NCBI GenBank assembly: GCA_965198045.1
Contig: CBDAOL010000011.1
Span: 124,001 to 188,000, forward strand
Length of the DNA stretch: 64,000 nt
Reading direction: 5' to 3'
From: CBDDEC01 sp965198045
Lineage (GTDB): Bacteria; Chloroflexota; Dehalococcoidia; UBA2979
Made by a program: the position numbers and the translations under genes. The notes below the pieces were generated by a model. The model saw nothing but the letters and a program-made list of their open reading frames with translations. It had not been told where the DNA came from and ran no database searches. Positions 37,332 to 46,458 of this stretch are shown one piece after another (the stretch's first letter is position 1; the number at the start of each line of letters is the position of its first letter).

Positions 37332-38957
37332 ATGAGCTTCTCGACCCTCCCTCGGACCCTTCCGCGCACCCTCTCGGCGGTCGCATCGCGACGTTTGCCA
37401 CCGCCGCCGCTGCTCTTCGGCGGGCTCGTCGTGGCAGCGATCTGCCTGCTCGCTCCGATCTACCTCCTGGGTCGCGTGGCGCAGGAGCCCGAGGCAGCGC
37501 GCACCGCCATCCTCACCCGCGGCACGCTCGAACTGACGCTCCGCACGCTCGGTCTCGTCGCGATGGTGACGCTGCTCGCCGCGGCGATCGCGCTGCCAAC
37601 CGCATGGCTCGTCGAGCGCACCGACCTGCCGTTCCGCCGTTCGATCGGCATCGTCGCCTCGCTGCCGCTCGCCGTCCCCTCGTACGTGGGGGCCACCGTC
37701 GCGCTCTCCGCATTCGGCCCAGGAGGGTTGCTGCAGCAGGCGCTCGAGCCGCTCGGGGTCGAGCGCCTGCCGTCGATCTACGGCTTCACCGGCGCCACCG
37801 TGGTACTCGCGCTCGTCACCTATCCCTACATCCTGCTCACACTGCGGCCGGTCCTGGCCGGGCTCGACCCGCGCCTCGAGGAGTTGTCGCGCAGCTTCGG
37901 TTACGGCCGTTGGACCACGTTCCGGCGCGTCGTCTGGCCGCAGCTGCGGCCGCCGCTGCTATCCGGCGGCCTCCTCGTCGGGCTCTACGCGCTGGCCGAC
38001 TTCGGCGCCGTCTCGCTGCTCGGCTACCGCTCGCTCACCTTCGCCGTCTTCAGCCGCCTCGGCTCCTTTGACCGCTTCGGTGCCTCCGCGCTGGCGCTCG
38101 TGCTGATCGTGATCGCGCTCGTGGTCGTCCTCGGCGAACAGAGCGCACGAGGCTCGCGCCGGCACGACGACGTGCGTTCGAGCGACCGCCCGGCGCCAAT
38201 GGTGCCGCTGGGTCGCTGGCGCTGGCCGGCCATCGCCTTCCTCGTCGTCGTGCTCGGCCTTAGCCTCGCGGTGCCGCTGGGCGTCCTCACCTACTGGCTC
38301 GTGCGCGGCATCGAGGCCGGCGAGGCCTTCCGCGGTGTGGGCGGCGCCGTCTGGGGATCGCTGATCGCCTCGGCGCTGGCGGCGCTCGTGGCCGTGCTGG
38401 CGGCGTTGCCGGTCGCCCTGCTCGCCGTGCGCTACCGCGGCACGCTGCTGAGCCGCGCGATCGAGGGCGCATCGTTCGCCGGCTACGCGCTGCCTGGCGT
38501 CGTCGTCGCGCTCGCCCTCGCCACGGCCGCACTGAACATCGACGTGCTCGGCGGGCGCCTCTACCAGTCGCTCACCGTGCTGATCGTCGGCTACGCCGTG
38601 CTCTTCCTGCCGCAGGCGGTCAGCGCCATGCGCGTCAGCCTGCAGCGCGTCCACCCCGCGATGGAGGACGCCGCGAGGAGCCTCGGCCGGCGGCCGTGGC
38701 GCGCCTTCGCCACGGTCACGCTCCCGCTCGCCTCGCGCGGCGTGCTCGCCGGCGGGACGCTTGTGTTCCTGACGACAATGAAGGAGCTGCCGGCGACGCT
38801 GCTGCTCGCCCCGATCGGCTTCGACACGCTCGCGGTGCGCGTCTGGAGCGCCTCCAGCGAGGCCTTCTTCGCTCGCGCCGCGCTCCCGGCGCTGCTACTG
38901 ATCGCGCTCTCCGCGCTGCCGCTCGCCGTGATCGAGATCGCGGAGCGCCGCCGATGA
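37332..38957 (+). CDS. Iron ABC transporter permease (FbpB-like, fused two-domain)
   Basis: A 541-residue membrane protein with two permease halves in one chain, as in FbpB/SfuB/CysW-like Fe3+ importers. Each half shows the EAA-type loop: EELSRSFGYGRWTTFRRVVW in the first and MEDAARSLGRRPWRAFATV in the second. About twelve membrane segments are visible. Its TGA overlaps the ATG of the ATPase gene (ATGA, 38954-38957), so the two are translationally coupled. Confidence 0.9.
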   Translation: MSFSTLPRTLPRTLSAVASRRLPPPPLLFGGLVVAAICLLAPIYLLGRVAQEPEAARTAILTRGTLELTLRTLGLVAMVTLLAAAIALPTAWLVERTDLPFRRSIGIVASLPLAVPSYVGATVALSAFGPGGLLQQALEPLGVERLPSIYGFTGATVVLALVTYPYILLTLRPVLAGLDPRLEELSRSFGYGRWTTFRRVVWPQLRPPLLSGGLLVGLYALADFGAVSLLGYRSLTFAVFSRLGSFDRFGASALALVLIVIALVVVLGEQSARGSRRHDDVRSSDRPAPMVPLGRWRWPAIAFLVVVLGLSLAVPLGVLTYWLVRGIEAGEAFRGVGGAVWGSLIASALAALVAVLAALPVALLAVRYRGTLLSRAIEGASFAGYALPGVVVALALATAALNIDVLGGRLYQSLTVLIVGYAVLFLPQAVSAMRVSLQRVHPAMEDAARSLGRRPWRAFATVTLPLASRGVLAGGTLVFLTTMKELPATLLLAPIGFDTLAVRVWSASSEAFFARAALPALLLIALSALPLAVIEIAERRR

Positions 38958-40033
38958 CCGCGCCGAGCAGCGAGAGCATCGCCGTGCGCGCCCGCGGGCT
39001 CACCCGCCGCTTTAACGGCAGTAACGGCAGCGATGCCGTCGCCGACCTCACGCTCGACGTCTACGAAGGCGAGTTGTTCGCGATCCTCGGCGCCTCGGGC
39101 TGCGGCAAGACCACCGCGCTGCGCCTGATCGCGGGGTTCGAACGCGCCGACGCGGGCGAGCTCGAGCTGTTCGGCCAGGCAGTCGCGGGCCCTTCGAGGC
39201 ACGTGCCACCGGAGCAACGGCGCGTTGGCATGGTGTTCCAGGACTACGCGTTGTTCCCGCACATGTCGGTCGCCGCCAACATCGCCTACGGCCTGACACG
39301 TGGTGCGAGCCGCGAAGAGCGCGTCGGCGAGCTGCTTGCCCTGGCCGGCCTCGAGGGCCTCGGCGAGCGCTCGATCCACGAGCTGTCCGGCGGCGAGCAG
39401 CAGCGCGTCGCGCTGGCCCGGGCGCTGGCCCCGGCGCCGCAGCTGCTGCTGCTCGACGAGCCCTTCTCCAACCTCGACGCCGCTCTGCGCACGCAGGTCC
39501 GCGCCGAGGTGCGCGCCATCCTCCGACGCGCCGGCGCGACCGCGATCCTGGTGACACACGACCAGGAAGAGGCGCTGTCGATGGCCGACCGCATCGCCTA
39601 CATGCATGCCGGGCGCATCGAGCAGGTGGGGACGCCCGATGAGGTCTACCAGTATCCCGCGACGCTGCACGCCGCCGAGTTCATCGGCGACGCCAACGTC
39701 TTCCGACGCCCAGTCGAGAATGGGCGCATCCCCACCGCCTTCGGTGACCTCACCGCGCCCAGCGGAGCCTCCGTGGCCGCCGTCGTGATCCGGCCGGAGG
39801 ACCTGCAGGTGCAGGCGGCGGGCATCCACGGTGAGGTCACGAGCCGTGAGTACTACGGCCACGATCAAGTGCTGTCGGTGCGCCTCGACGACGGCAGTAC
39901 CGTCCGCGTTCGCCTCGGACCGCACGAACGCCTGACCGGCGCCGGGCCGATCGCACTCGGGCTGCGGCGCGACCCGCTCGTCTTTGCCCTCGACGGTCCC
40001 GATCGCAGCACCCCGGCGGAGGATCCGACGTAA
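38954..40033 (+). CDS. Iron ABC transporter ATP-binding protein (FbpC-like)
   Basis: A 359-residue ABC ATPase. Walker A is GASGCGKT (46-53), the Q-loop is VFQDYALFPHMSV, the signature LSGGEQQR (144-151), Walker B LLLLDEP (164-170) and the H-loop VTHDQEEA. A C-terminal TOBE-like domain (about 240-350, including RPEDLQVQAAGIHGE) is typical of the FbpC/PotA group. The start is fixed by the overlap with the permease stop codon. Confidence 0.92.
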   Translation: MTAPSSESIAVRARGLTRRFNGSNGSDAVADLTLDVYEGELFAILGASGCGKTTALRLIAGFERADAGELELFGQAVAGPSRHVPPEQRRVGMVFQDYALFPHMSVAANIAYGLTRGASREERVGELLALAGLEGLGERSIHELSGGEQQRVALARALAPAPQLLLLDEPFSNLDAALRTQVRAEVRAILRRAGATAILVTHDQEEALSMADRIAYMHAGRIEQVGTPDEVYQYPATLHAAEFIGDANVFRRPVENGRIPTAFGDLTAPSGASVAAVVIRPEDLQVQAAGIHGEVTSREYYGHDQVLSVRLDDGSTVRVRLGPHERLTGAGPIALGLRRDPLVFALDGPDRSTPAEDPT

Positions 40034-40043
40034 CCTCGACGCC

Positions 40044-40409
40044 ATGACCTCCCCGACCCCGGGCACGCCCGGCCCGGCCGCGCCCACGATCCGCCCGCAC
40101 GTCGAGGACGACACTGACGCGGCGCTCGAGCAGCTGTGGCACGTCATCCTGCTCGACGACGACGACCACACGTACGACTACGTGATCGAGATGCTGGCCG
40201 CGGTCTTCGGTTACGGCCCGGAGAAGGCGTGGGCGCTCGCGCGGACGGCCGACAGCCAGGGCCGCGTCATCCTGCTCACGGCCGGCAAGCCCGCCTGCGA
40301 GCGCAAGCAAGACCAGATCCACGCCTACGGCGCCGACCCCCGGATCCCGCGTTGCAAAGGGTCGATGACTGCGCTCGTCGAGGAAGCGGACGCACCCGAG
40401 GCAGGTTAG
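40044..40409 (+). CDS. ClpS-family adaptor (longer form)
   Basis: A 121-residue ClpS-like adaptor. WHVILLDDDDHTYDYVIEML and FGYGPEKAWALARTADSQGR match the ClpS core, and the C-terminal ERKQDQIHAYGADPRIPRCKG adds the extension seen in the planctomycete/actinobacterial-type subgroup. Canonical ClpS presents N-degron substrates to ClpAP. A second, shorter ClpS is at 49611. Stop codon overlaps that of the convergent phosphoesterase (TTAG). Confidence 0.82.
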   Translation: MTSPTPGTPGPAAPTIRPHVEDDTDAALEQLWHVILLDDDDHTYDYVIEMLAAVFGYGPEKAWALARTADSQGRVILLTAGKPACERKQDQIHAYGADPRIPRCKGSMTALVEEADAPEAG

Positions 40410-41037
40410 CCCGCGACCGCCGTGCCGTCCTCGATCGGCTGCGGCTCGCCGTCGTGCGTGTGGGCAACCAGACGGCCGTCCTCGACCTCGAGGTGTCGGG
40501 GCGTCGAGGGGTTCCGCATGCCCTCGCTGTGCCCGAGGTGGATGATCTCGGCGTGCAGGCGGCCCGGCTCGAGCTCAAGTAGCGCGGCCGTCCCCAGGCG
40601 GAACTCCTTGTGGTGCGGGAGCGTCGGGCTGCCGCTGTTGATGACGACGACGCCCTCGCGGTACTCGAGGCGTTCGATGTGAGTGTCACCGGCGATCAGC
40701 ACGTCCACCTGCTCGCCGCCCAGCGAGGTCTCGAGTAACTCCGGCACCGGACGCGACTCGCCCGGCCGCAGGTCGTGCACCATGCCCAGGCGCCAGCCTT
40801 CGAGGTCCAGCAGCTGGCGCTCGGCCATCCGCGGATCCTCGAACGCGTCGTTGTTGCCCTGCGCCACGACCACGGGCGCGAACTCTCGCACCAATCGAGC
40901 ACGCTTGGCCGTACCACGTCGCCGCCGTGCAGGATCAGCTCGCACGTCGCGAGGAAGTCCGGGAGGGCCGATCCGAGTTCGTCAGGCGTGCGGATCAACG
41001 ACGGCAGGTGCGTGTCCGAGATCAGGGCGATGCGCAT
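40406..41037 (-). CDS. Calcineurin-like phosphoesterase (YfcE/MJ0936-type), frame broken near 40910
   Basis: The metal-binding motifs are MRIALISDTHLPS (D-x-H), LILHGGDVV (GD), VAQGNNDAF (GNxD) and LIAGDTHIERL (GDTH), as in YfcE-type metallophosphodiesterases. The first third reads to WCESS; the remainder is in a neighbouring frame (LVREFAPVVVAQGNND). One missing T in the stretch GATTGGTGCGAGAG would fuse them into a protein of about 210 residues. A TACCGT hexamer six bases before the ATG suggests a leaderless start. Confidence 0.8.
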
Positions 41038-41043
41038 CGCTCG

Positions 41044-41049
41044 ACGGTA
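41044..41049 (-). promoter_or_regulatory. Putative -10 box of a leaderless promoter (TACCGT)
   Basis: Read on the minus strand, TACCGT ends six bases before the ATG at 41037. The next nearby instance of this exact hexamer-plus-start arrangement is at 52414. Confidence 0.4.
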
Positions 41050-41155
41050 GTGCGGGGCCCCGACGCGGGCAATCCTCGAGGGGTCGTGGAGCGCGGTCGA
41101 TTGACGTTCGCGCGGCGGCGCTGCTACCAATCGACGCGCACCGAGGGGGTGTCCC

Positions 41156-42343
41156 GTGGCACAGGAACGAGTGGCGGCGTTCGCCGGTATCTACGAGTGG
41201 CCGAAGCGCGTCGACGAGAGCGTGTCGGCGATGCAGATCAAGGCGCAGTCGATCAAGGCGGCGCTGGACGACGCCGGGCTCAGCTGGTCCGACATCGATG
41301 GCCTCTACGACGCTGGCGACGGCGAGGGTGGCGGCGGCCTCGGGCTGGGGGCCTACCTCGGGATCAACCCGACCGTCATCGACACGACACAGGTTGGCGG
41401 CTCCTCGTACGAGTTCCACGCCGCCCACGCCATGCGCGACATCGCGGACGGCAAGACCAACGTCGCCGTGCTCTCGTACGGATCGAAGGCCGCCACGCAG
41501 CGCATCCCGATCGGCACCGGCGGCCCCCGAGGCGGCGGCGGCAACTGGTCCGCCAACATGGAGAACGCCTACGGCGCGACGCTGATCGCGAACTACGCGA
41601 TGGTGGCCCACCGCCACATGCACGAGTACGGCACCACGACCGAGCAGCTCGCGGAGATCTCCGTGGCCACCCGCCACCACGCCACGCGCAACCCCGAGGC
41701 AGTACAGGGGATGACCGACCTGCAGTTCATGGGCGTCGGCGACATCACCGTCGAGGACGTGCTCGAGTCGCGCATGATCGCCGACCCGCTGCATCTTCTC
41801 GAGTGCTGCATGGTCAGCGACGGCGGCGGCGCCGCCGTGATCGTGTCGCCTGAGGTCGCGCGCAACATCGCGAAGCCCCCGGTCTGGGTGATCGGCTCGG
41901 GCGAGGCGACAAAGTACCGCGAGAACGGCGGCGACATCACGACCTCGGCCGGTGTGCAGAGCGCACCGATCGCCTTCGGGCAGGCCGGCGTCACCGCCGA
42001 CGAGATCGACATCGCCATGATCTACGACTCCTTTTCGATCACCGTCGCGGTCATGCTCGAAGACCTCGGGTTCTGCAAGAAGGGCGAGGTCGGCGAGTAC
42101 ATCAGCGGCGGCGGCCTGCGCTACGACAACGACGGCGCGGTCACGCTCAACACCGACGGCGGCGGACTGTCCTCGAACCATCCGGGCATGCGAGGGCTGT
42201 TCCTGCTGCTCGAGTCGGTGCGGCAGCTGCGCGGCGAGTCCACCTCGCAGGTCGAAGGCGCCAAGCTCGCTGTGGCGCACGGCAATGGCGGGCTGCTCGG
42301 CGGCACGCACACCGGCGGCACGGTCATCCTCGCCGCCGACTAG
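41156..42343 (+). CDS. SCP2-thiolase-like (lipid-transfer) protein
   Basis: A 395-residue thiolase-fold protein. The substrate-binding loop TTQVGGSSYEFHAA carries Ser where active thiolases have the nucleophilic Cys; NHPGMRG holds the conserved His and AHGNGGLLG the C-terminal loop. Such Cys-less members pair with a DUF35 OB-fold partner, here encoded 34 bases downstream. The pair resembles the steroid side-chain retro-aldolase Ltp2/ChsH2 more than a thiolase. The GTG at 41156 follows GAGGGGG. Confidence 0.85.
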   Translation: MAQERVAAFAGIYEWPKRVDESVSAMQIKAQSIKAALDDAGLSWSDIDGLYDAGDGEGGGGLGLGAYLGINPTVIDTTQVGGSSYEFHAAHAMRDIADGKTNVAVLSYGSKAATQRIPIGTGGPRGGGGNWSANMENAYGATLIANYAMVAHRHMHEYGTTTEQLAEISVATRHHATRNPEAVQGMTDLQFMGVGDITVEDVLESRMIADPLHLLECCMVSDGGGAAVIVSPEVARNIAKPPVWVIGSGEATKYRENGGDITTSAGVQSAPIAFGQAGVTADEIDIAMIYDSFSITVAVMLEDLGFCKKGEVGEYISGGGLRYDNDGAVTLNTDGGGLSSNHPGMRGLFLLLESVRQLRGESTSQVEGAKLAVAHGNGGLLGGTHTGGTVILAAD

Positions 42344-42376
42344 CTGCGAGCGAACGAGCACGAAAGGGAACGAACG

Positions 42377-42790
42377 ATGCCAAACAAGCCACAGCCCGCC
42401 TTCCCCGAGCCCGACACCCAGGCCTACTGGGACGCCGCGAAGGAGGGCCGCCTCACCTACCAGCAGTGCAGCGATTGCAACGAGGTGATCTTCACCCCGC
42501 GTGCACAGTGCACCGCCTGCGGATCCTCGAACGTTGAGACGAAGGACTCGGCCGGGGCGGGGGCCGTCTACACCTACTCGGTGGTGCGCCAGAACCGGCA
42601 CCCCGCCTTCGCGGACCTCGGCGCCTACGCCGTCGCCTACGTCGATGTGGACGAGGGCTTCCGCATGATGACCAACATCGTGGGCGTGGACGACCCGACG
42701 CAGGACATCGAGGTCGGCATGCGCGTCCAGGTCGAGTTCGAGGCGCAGGACAGCGGCGACTACCCGATCCCGGTCTTCCGCCCGGCGTAA
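42377..42790 (+). CDS. DUF35 zinc-ribbon/OB-fold partner protein
   Basis: A 137-residue protein with a rubredoxin-like zinc ribbon (CSDCNEVIFTPRAQCTACG) followed by an OB-fold (VYTYSVVRQNRHPAFADLGA and VGMRVQVEFEA). This is the standard DUF35 architecture. In known cases it forms a heteromeric complex with the thiolase-fold subunit encoded next door, bringing zinc and substrate-channelling surface. The ATG has GGGAACGAACG upstream. Confidence 0.9.
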   Translation: MPNKPQPAFPEPDTQAYWDAAKEGRLTYQQCSDCNEVIFTPRAQCTACGSSNVETKDSAGAGAVYTYSVVRQNRHPAFADLGAYAVAYVDVDEGFRMMTNIVGVDDPTQDIEVGMRVQVEFEAQDSGDYPIPVFRPA

Positions 42791-42859
42791 CCACCGCCAA
42801 CAGGCCGCAAGCCGTCGTATCATGGGCGCTGTGCGGTAGGTTCTGAGGAAGGACCCCGC

Positions 42860-43276
42860 TTGAACCTCGATACGGTCGACATCAACTATCTCGCCGTCAT
42901 CGTCGGCGCGATCGTTTACTACGCTCTCGGCTTCGCCTGGTACTCGTTCATCGTCGGCGACCGCTGGCTGGCAGCGACGGGCCGCACGCGCGAGGACATC
43001 AGCGGCGGCCCCGGGCCGCTGATCGTCGTCTTCTGGATCGCCGGCTTCATCGCCGCCAGCGTGATCGCCAGCGTCTACGAGTGGGCGCACGGCGACGGCC
43101 TGGTCGACGGTCTCGTCGTGGGCGCGATCCTCGGCGTCGGCCTCGTCATGGGCGAGGGGCTGAAGAAGGTCGTCTTCGAGCAGGACAGCTGGGAGCTGTA
43201 CGCCCTCAACATGGGCTACACCCTGCTCGGATTCCTGCTGATGGGCGGCATCTACGGCGTGATCGAGGCGGCCTAG
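42860..43276 (+). CDS. DUF1761 integral membrane protein
   Basis: A 138-residue protein with four hydrophobic helices. IVGAIVYYALGFAWYSFIVG with the surrounding 'G.W.' pattern and EGLKKVVFEQDSWELYALN are typical of DUF1761 proteins. Function unknown. The start is TTG at 42860, supported by GAGGAAGGA upstream. Stop codon overlaps that of the convergent GIY-YIG gene (CTAG). Confidence 0.75.
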   Translation: MNLDTVDINYLAVIVGAIVYYALGFAWYSFIVGDRWLAATGRTREDISGGPGPLIVVFWIAGFIAASVIASVYEWAHGDGLVDGLVVGAILGVGLVMGEGLKKVVFEQDSWELYALNMGYTLLGFLLMGGIYGVIEAA

Positions 43277-44137
43277 GTCGCTGTCCGAGGCCGCCCGGGG
43301 ATCCACGCGCCCGACAGCTGCTCGGCGGAACGGGCCGATCACAGCCCGGACCTCAGCCGCCAGCAGCCGCTCGGTGTCGGCGCGCTGGACGGGCCCGCCA
43401 TCCAGCGCGTGCCGCTCGCGGAACGCGGCCAGGGCGTTCGGCCCGTACTCGTAGAAGCCCGCGGCCGCTGCCGAGTCGCCGGACATGCCGAGTCTGACGT
43501 GCGGCTCGCGGCGCTGGCCCGCCTTCCCGAGCGCGGCGAGCACCCGCTCGCTCGTGCCACGGAGGAGCTCCACGAGGCCACGACGGTGTCGGCGCTCGAC
43601 CGCGACCTCGAACGTCTCCGGTGCGGAGCGGGTGATCGCGCGCGGTATGTGGCCCTCGGTGGGTGAGGCGGCCCACAGCAGTCGCAGCAAAGCGACGTAG
43701 CCATCGCTGCAGGCACGGCCGGGCGCAGAGGCCACTCCGCGGCCGAGGTGCTGAAGGCATCCGAAACTGGCGTCTGGCGGGCTCGCCCGGCTCAATGAAA
43801 GGCGCATCCGCTCGTCCTCGAGCTGCTCGACCGAGATGAAGGTCCACCGCCCCTCGGCCACCAGGGCGCGGTTGTAAGGCGGCGTGAGCGCGACCACGAG
43901 GTCGGCTTCGCGCCGCTCCGCGGCATCACTCGATGTCGCCGGCTCGTAGCGCACCTCGCGGACCAGCGAGTGGAGGTCGCGCCGCTCCCCTCGTTCCGCT
44001 GTCCGCAGGTGGGCGCCGACGCGGGCGCGGAGCTGGGACGCCTTGCCGACATAGAGCAGCTCGCGGTGCGACCCGAGGAGGAAGTACACCCCTGGCGTTG
44101 CTGGGAGGTCCTCGAGGCCGTCCCAGTCCCTACTCAT
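43273..44137 (-). CDS. GIY-YIG nuclease-domain protein, frame uncertain at the 3' end
   Basis: The N-terminus is a GIY-YIG domain: TPGVYFLLGSHRELLYVGKA then QLRARVGAHLRT, as in the UvrC N-terminal nuclease. The next 190 residues (ending GPNALAAFRERHALDGGPV) match no named domain but read as a genuine protein. The remaining frame stays open; a one-base correction near 43330 gives the ending AEQLSGAWIPGRPRTAT and a TAG at 43273 exactly overlapping the convergent gene, which I take as the real end. The ATG at 44137 has GGGGAG. About 288 residues; stand-alone UvrC-like nucleases of this kind are uncharacterised. Confidence 0.65.
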
Positions 44138-44179
44138 GCGCTCCCCCTCGCCAAGCCTAGCGTGAGACCAGCCGGCGAG

Positions 44180-44185
44180 TAGACT
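44180..44185 (+). promoter_or_regulatory. Putative -10 box of a leaderless promoter (TAGACT)
   Basis: TAGACT ends six bases before the GTG at 44192 of the acyl-CoA ligase; no Shine-Dalgarno fits between. Confidence 0.45.
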
Positions 44186-44191
44186 CGGCGC

Positions 44192-45730
44192 GTGCCCGCA
44201 GCAGACCCGGTCGTCGACCCGCCCCTCGTGGGCCCGCTGAACCTCGCACAGTGGTGCCTGGAGCGCTGGGCGACCGACCCCGCGACGGCCGAGCGGCCCG
44301 CGTTCACGTTCGCCCGTCTCAGCGGAGACGATGACACCTGGACCTACGCCGAGGTCTGGGCGCGCGTTCAGGCTGTCGCGCGAGCGTTCGTCGAGCGCAA
44401 TCTGACGCCGGGCGAACGCGTCCTCGTGCGGCTGCCGCACACGCCGGCGTACGCGTTCAGCTTCTTCGGCGCCACGCTCGCCGGGCTCGTCCCGATCCCC
44501 GCCTCGCCGCAGTTGACCGACGAGGAGGCGAGCTTCCTCGTCGAGGACGCGGAGGTATCGGCAGTGATCGGCGACGCGAGCGGGCTGCCGCGGGGCAGCG
44601 TCGGACTGGTGCTCGACCCGAGCGACCTCGAGGGTGTGCCGGGCACCGAGCTGCCGGTCACTGACGCCGAGGACCCGGCCTTCCTCGTCTACACCTCGGG
44701 CACCACCAGCCACCCCAAGGGAGCACTGCACGCGCATCGCACCGTGGGCGGTCGCGCAATGGTGCTGCGCGGCTGGGAGGGGTTCACGCCGGACGACGTG
44801 ACGCTGCACCCCGGCACGCTCAACTGGACCTACACGATGGGCGTCGGCTTGATGGACGCCTGGACCGCGGGCGCGCACGCCTGCCTCTTCGCCGGGCCGA
44901 ACGACCCCGCCGCGTGGCCGGCACTGCTCGAACGGCTCGGCGTCACCGTCTTCATGGCGGTCCCCACCGTGTTCCGCCAGCTGCTGAAGTACAGCCGTCC
45001 CGAGCACCATGAGCTCCGTCTGCGCCATGTCCTGGTCGCCGGTGAGCCGTTGCCGATCGCGCTCTACGAGGAGTGGCGCGAGCGCGTGGGGACCGAGATG
45101 TACGAATGCCTCGGCATGACCGAACTCAGCACCTACATCTCCAGCGGCCCGCCAACGCCCGTGCGCCTCGGCTCGCCCGGCCGTCCGCAGACCGGCCGCC
45201 GCGTCGCCATCCTGCCCGAGGGCGACGATGCCGCGAACGCCTCGACGCCGCTCCCCGCCGGCGAGGTCGGCCTGCTCGCCGTACACCGCTCCGACCCCGG
45301 GCTGATGCTCCGCTACTGGCGGCGTCCCGAGGAGGACGTCGCCGTCCGTCGCGGCGAGTGGTTCATCGGCGGCGACCGCGCCGCCATCGACGAGGACGGC
45401 TACGTCTGGTTCCACGGCCGCGCCGACGACGTGATCAAGTCCTTCGGCTACCGCCTTTCACCCCTCGAGATCGAGACCGTCCTCGAAGCCCACCAGGCGG
45501 TGGCGGAAGCCGCCGTCATCGGCGAGACGATCGAGGAGGGCAAAACGCTCGTCACCGCCTGCCTCGTCCTAGCGGACGGCGTCACCCTCGACGAACACGC
45601 AATCGCCGCCCACGCCGCGGAGCACCTCGCGGAGTACAAACGCCCGCACCAGTACCGCTTGGTCACATCGCTGCCTCGGACGCGCAACGGCAAACTCCAG
45701 CGCCGCGCGCTGGTAGAGGGCGCCGGGTGA
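44192..45730 (+). CDS. AMP-dependent acyl-CoA synthetase/ligase
   Basis: A 512-residue ANL-superfamily enzyme. The phosphate-binding loop is VYTSGTTSHPKGALHAHR, followed by the aromatic-rich TLNWTYTMGVGLMDAW, the adenine motif YECLGMTELSTYISSG, GDRAAIDEDGYVWFHGRADD and the catalytic lysine region LPRTRNGKLQRRAL. It activates a carboxylic acid to its CoA thioester; size and motifs fit benzoate/acetate-type ligases. It feeds the acyl-CoA pathway suggested by its neighbours. Confidence 0.9.
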   Translation: MPAADPVVDPPLVGPLNLAQWCLERWATDPATAERPAFTFARLSGDDDTWTYAEVWARVQAVARAFVERNLTPGERVLVRLPHTPAYAFSFFGATLAGLVPIPASPQLTDEEASFLVEDAEVSAVIGDASGLPRGSVGLVLDPSDLEGVPGTELPVTDAEDPAFLVYTSGTTSHPKGALHAHRTVGGRAMVLRGWEGFTPDDVTLHPGTLNWTYTMGVGLMDAWTAGAHACLFAGPNDPAAWPALLERLGVTVFMAVPTVFRQLLKYSRPEHHELRLRHVLVAGEPLPIALYEEWRERVGTEMYECLGMTELSTYISSGPPTPVRLGSPGRPQTGRRVAILPEGDDAANASTPLPAGEVGLLAVHRSDPGLMLRYWRRPEEDVAVRRGEWFIGGDRAAIDEDGYVWFHGRADDVIKSFGYRLSPLEIETVLEAHQAVAEAAVIGETIEEGKTLVTACLVLADGVTLDEHAIAAHAAEHLAEYKRPHQYRLVTSLPRTRNGKLQRRALVEGAG

Positions 45731-45753
45731 GGTCGTGCCAGGACGGGCCCCGA

Positions 45754-46458
45754 ATGAGTGATACCGAGCGGTGGTCGCCCGGGGACCACGTCGTCCTGCG
45801 ATACGTCGGGCACGACAACGGTTGGGCGATTGGCTGGCCGCAGATCGTTGTTGAGGACTCGGCGGAGCGTTTAGTGCTCTTCCAGCCCGCGGGGACGAAC
45901 GCCGAGAACGTTCAGGTCGGAGAGGACCGCCGCAGCGAACTCATGCCAGCGGGATCGTTCCGGTCGGAGTGGCCGCGCTTTCACCGTCAGCCACTTGGGC
46001 TCATGAGGGCGATTCCGGGACAAGCGGCTCACGGAGTTGAGATGTACTTCAGCGCCGGCGAGGCCCCTCCCCCACAGTACCCGTGGCTTGATGCTGCCGG
46101 TTCCTTCCTCGGATTCAAAGTGAACCTGCAGGCCCCGCTGCTGCGCACCTCGATCGGCTTCGACACCACCGACAACGCCCTCGACATCGTCATGGGGACG
46201 GACCTCGACTGGCGATGGAAAGACGAGGATGACGTCGCCGCCCGCGTCGAGGTCGGGCTCACCTACCCCGAGGAGGAGGCCGCCTTCCGTGCCGAGGGCG
46301 AGCGCGTGATCGCCGACATCGAGCGGCGCGCCTACCCCTTCGACCAGCCGTGGGAGGATTGGCGGCCGGACCCCGCGTGGACGCCGCCGCAGCTGCCCGA
46401 GGGCTGGGCTGACGTCGAGGGTGCGAACCGCGACCTCAATCGCGTGCGGCCGGACTAA
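45754..46458 (+). CDS. DUF402 phosphatase-like protein
   Basis: A 234-residue protein of the DUF402/FomD-Ntdp family. The diagnostic region is YPWLDAAGSFLGFKVNLQAP, then TDNALDIVMGTDLDWRWKDE and the acidic DEDD run, which in the family bind divalent metal at a phosphate-ester hydrolysis site. Family members hydrolyse nucleoside diphosphates or nucleotide-linked phosphonates. Its TAA overlaps the convergent methyltransferase stop (CTAA, 46455-46458). Confidence 0.78.
   Translation: MSDTERWSPGDHVVLRYVGHDNGWAIGWPQIVVEDSAERLVLFQPAGTNAENVQVGEDRRSELMPAGSFRSEWPRFHRQPLGLMRAIPGQAAHGVEMYFSAGEAPPPQYPWLDAAGSFLGFKVNLQAPLLRTSIGFDTTDNALDIVMGTDLDWRWKDEDDVAARVEVGLTYPEEEAAFRAEGERVIADIERRAYPFDQPWEDWRPDPAWTPPQLPEGWADVEGANRDLNRVRPD

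Noticed and set aside
40982..45415. Very long open minus-strand frame (about 1,480 codons) across the thiolase, DUF35 and acyl-CoA ligase genes
   Set aside because: It is the antisense shadow of well-supported genes in a GC-rich region; only the 43273-44137 part (the GIY-YIG protein) has protein-like features of its own.
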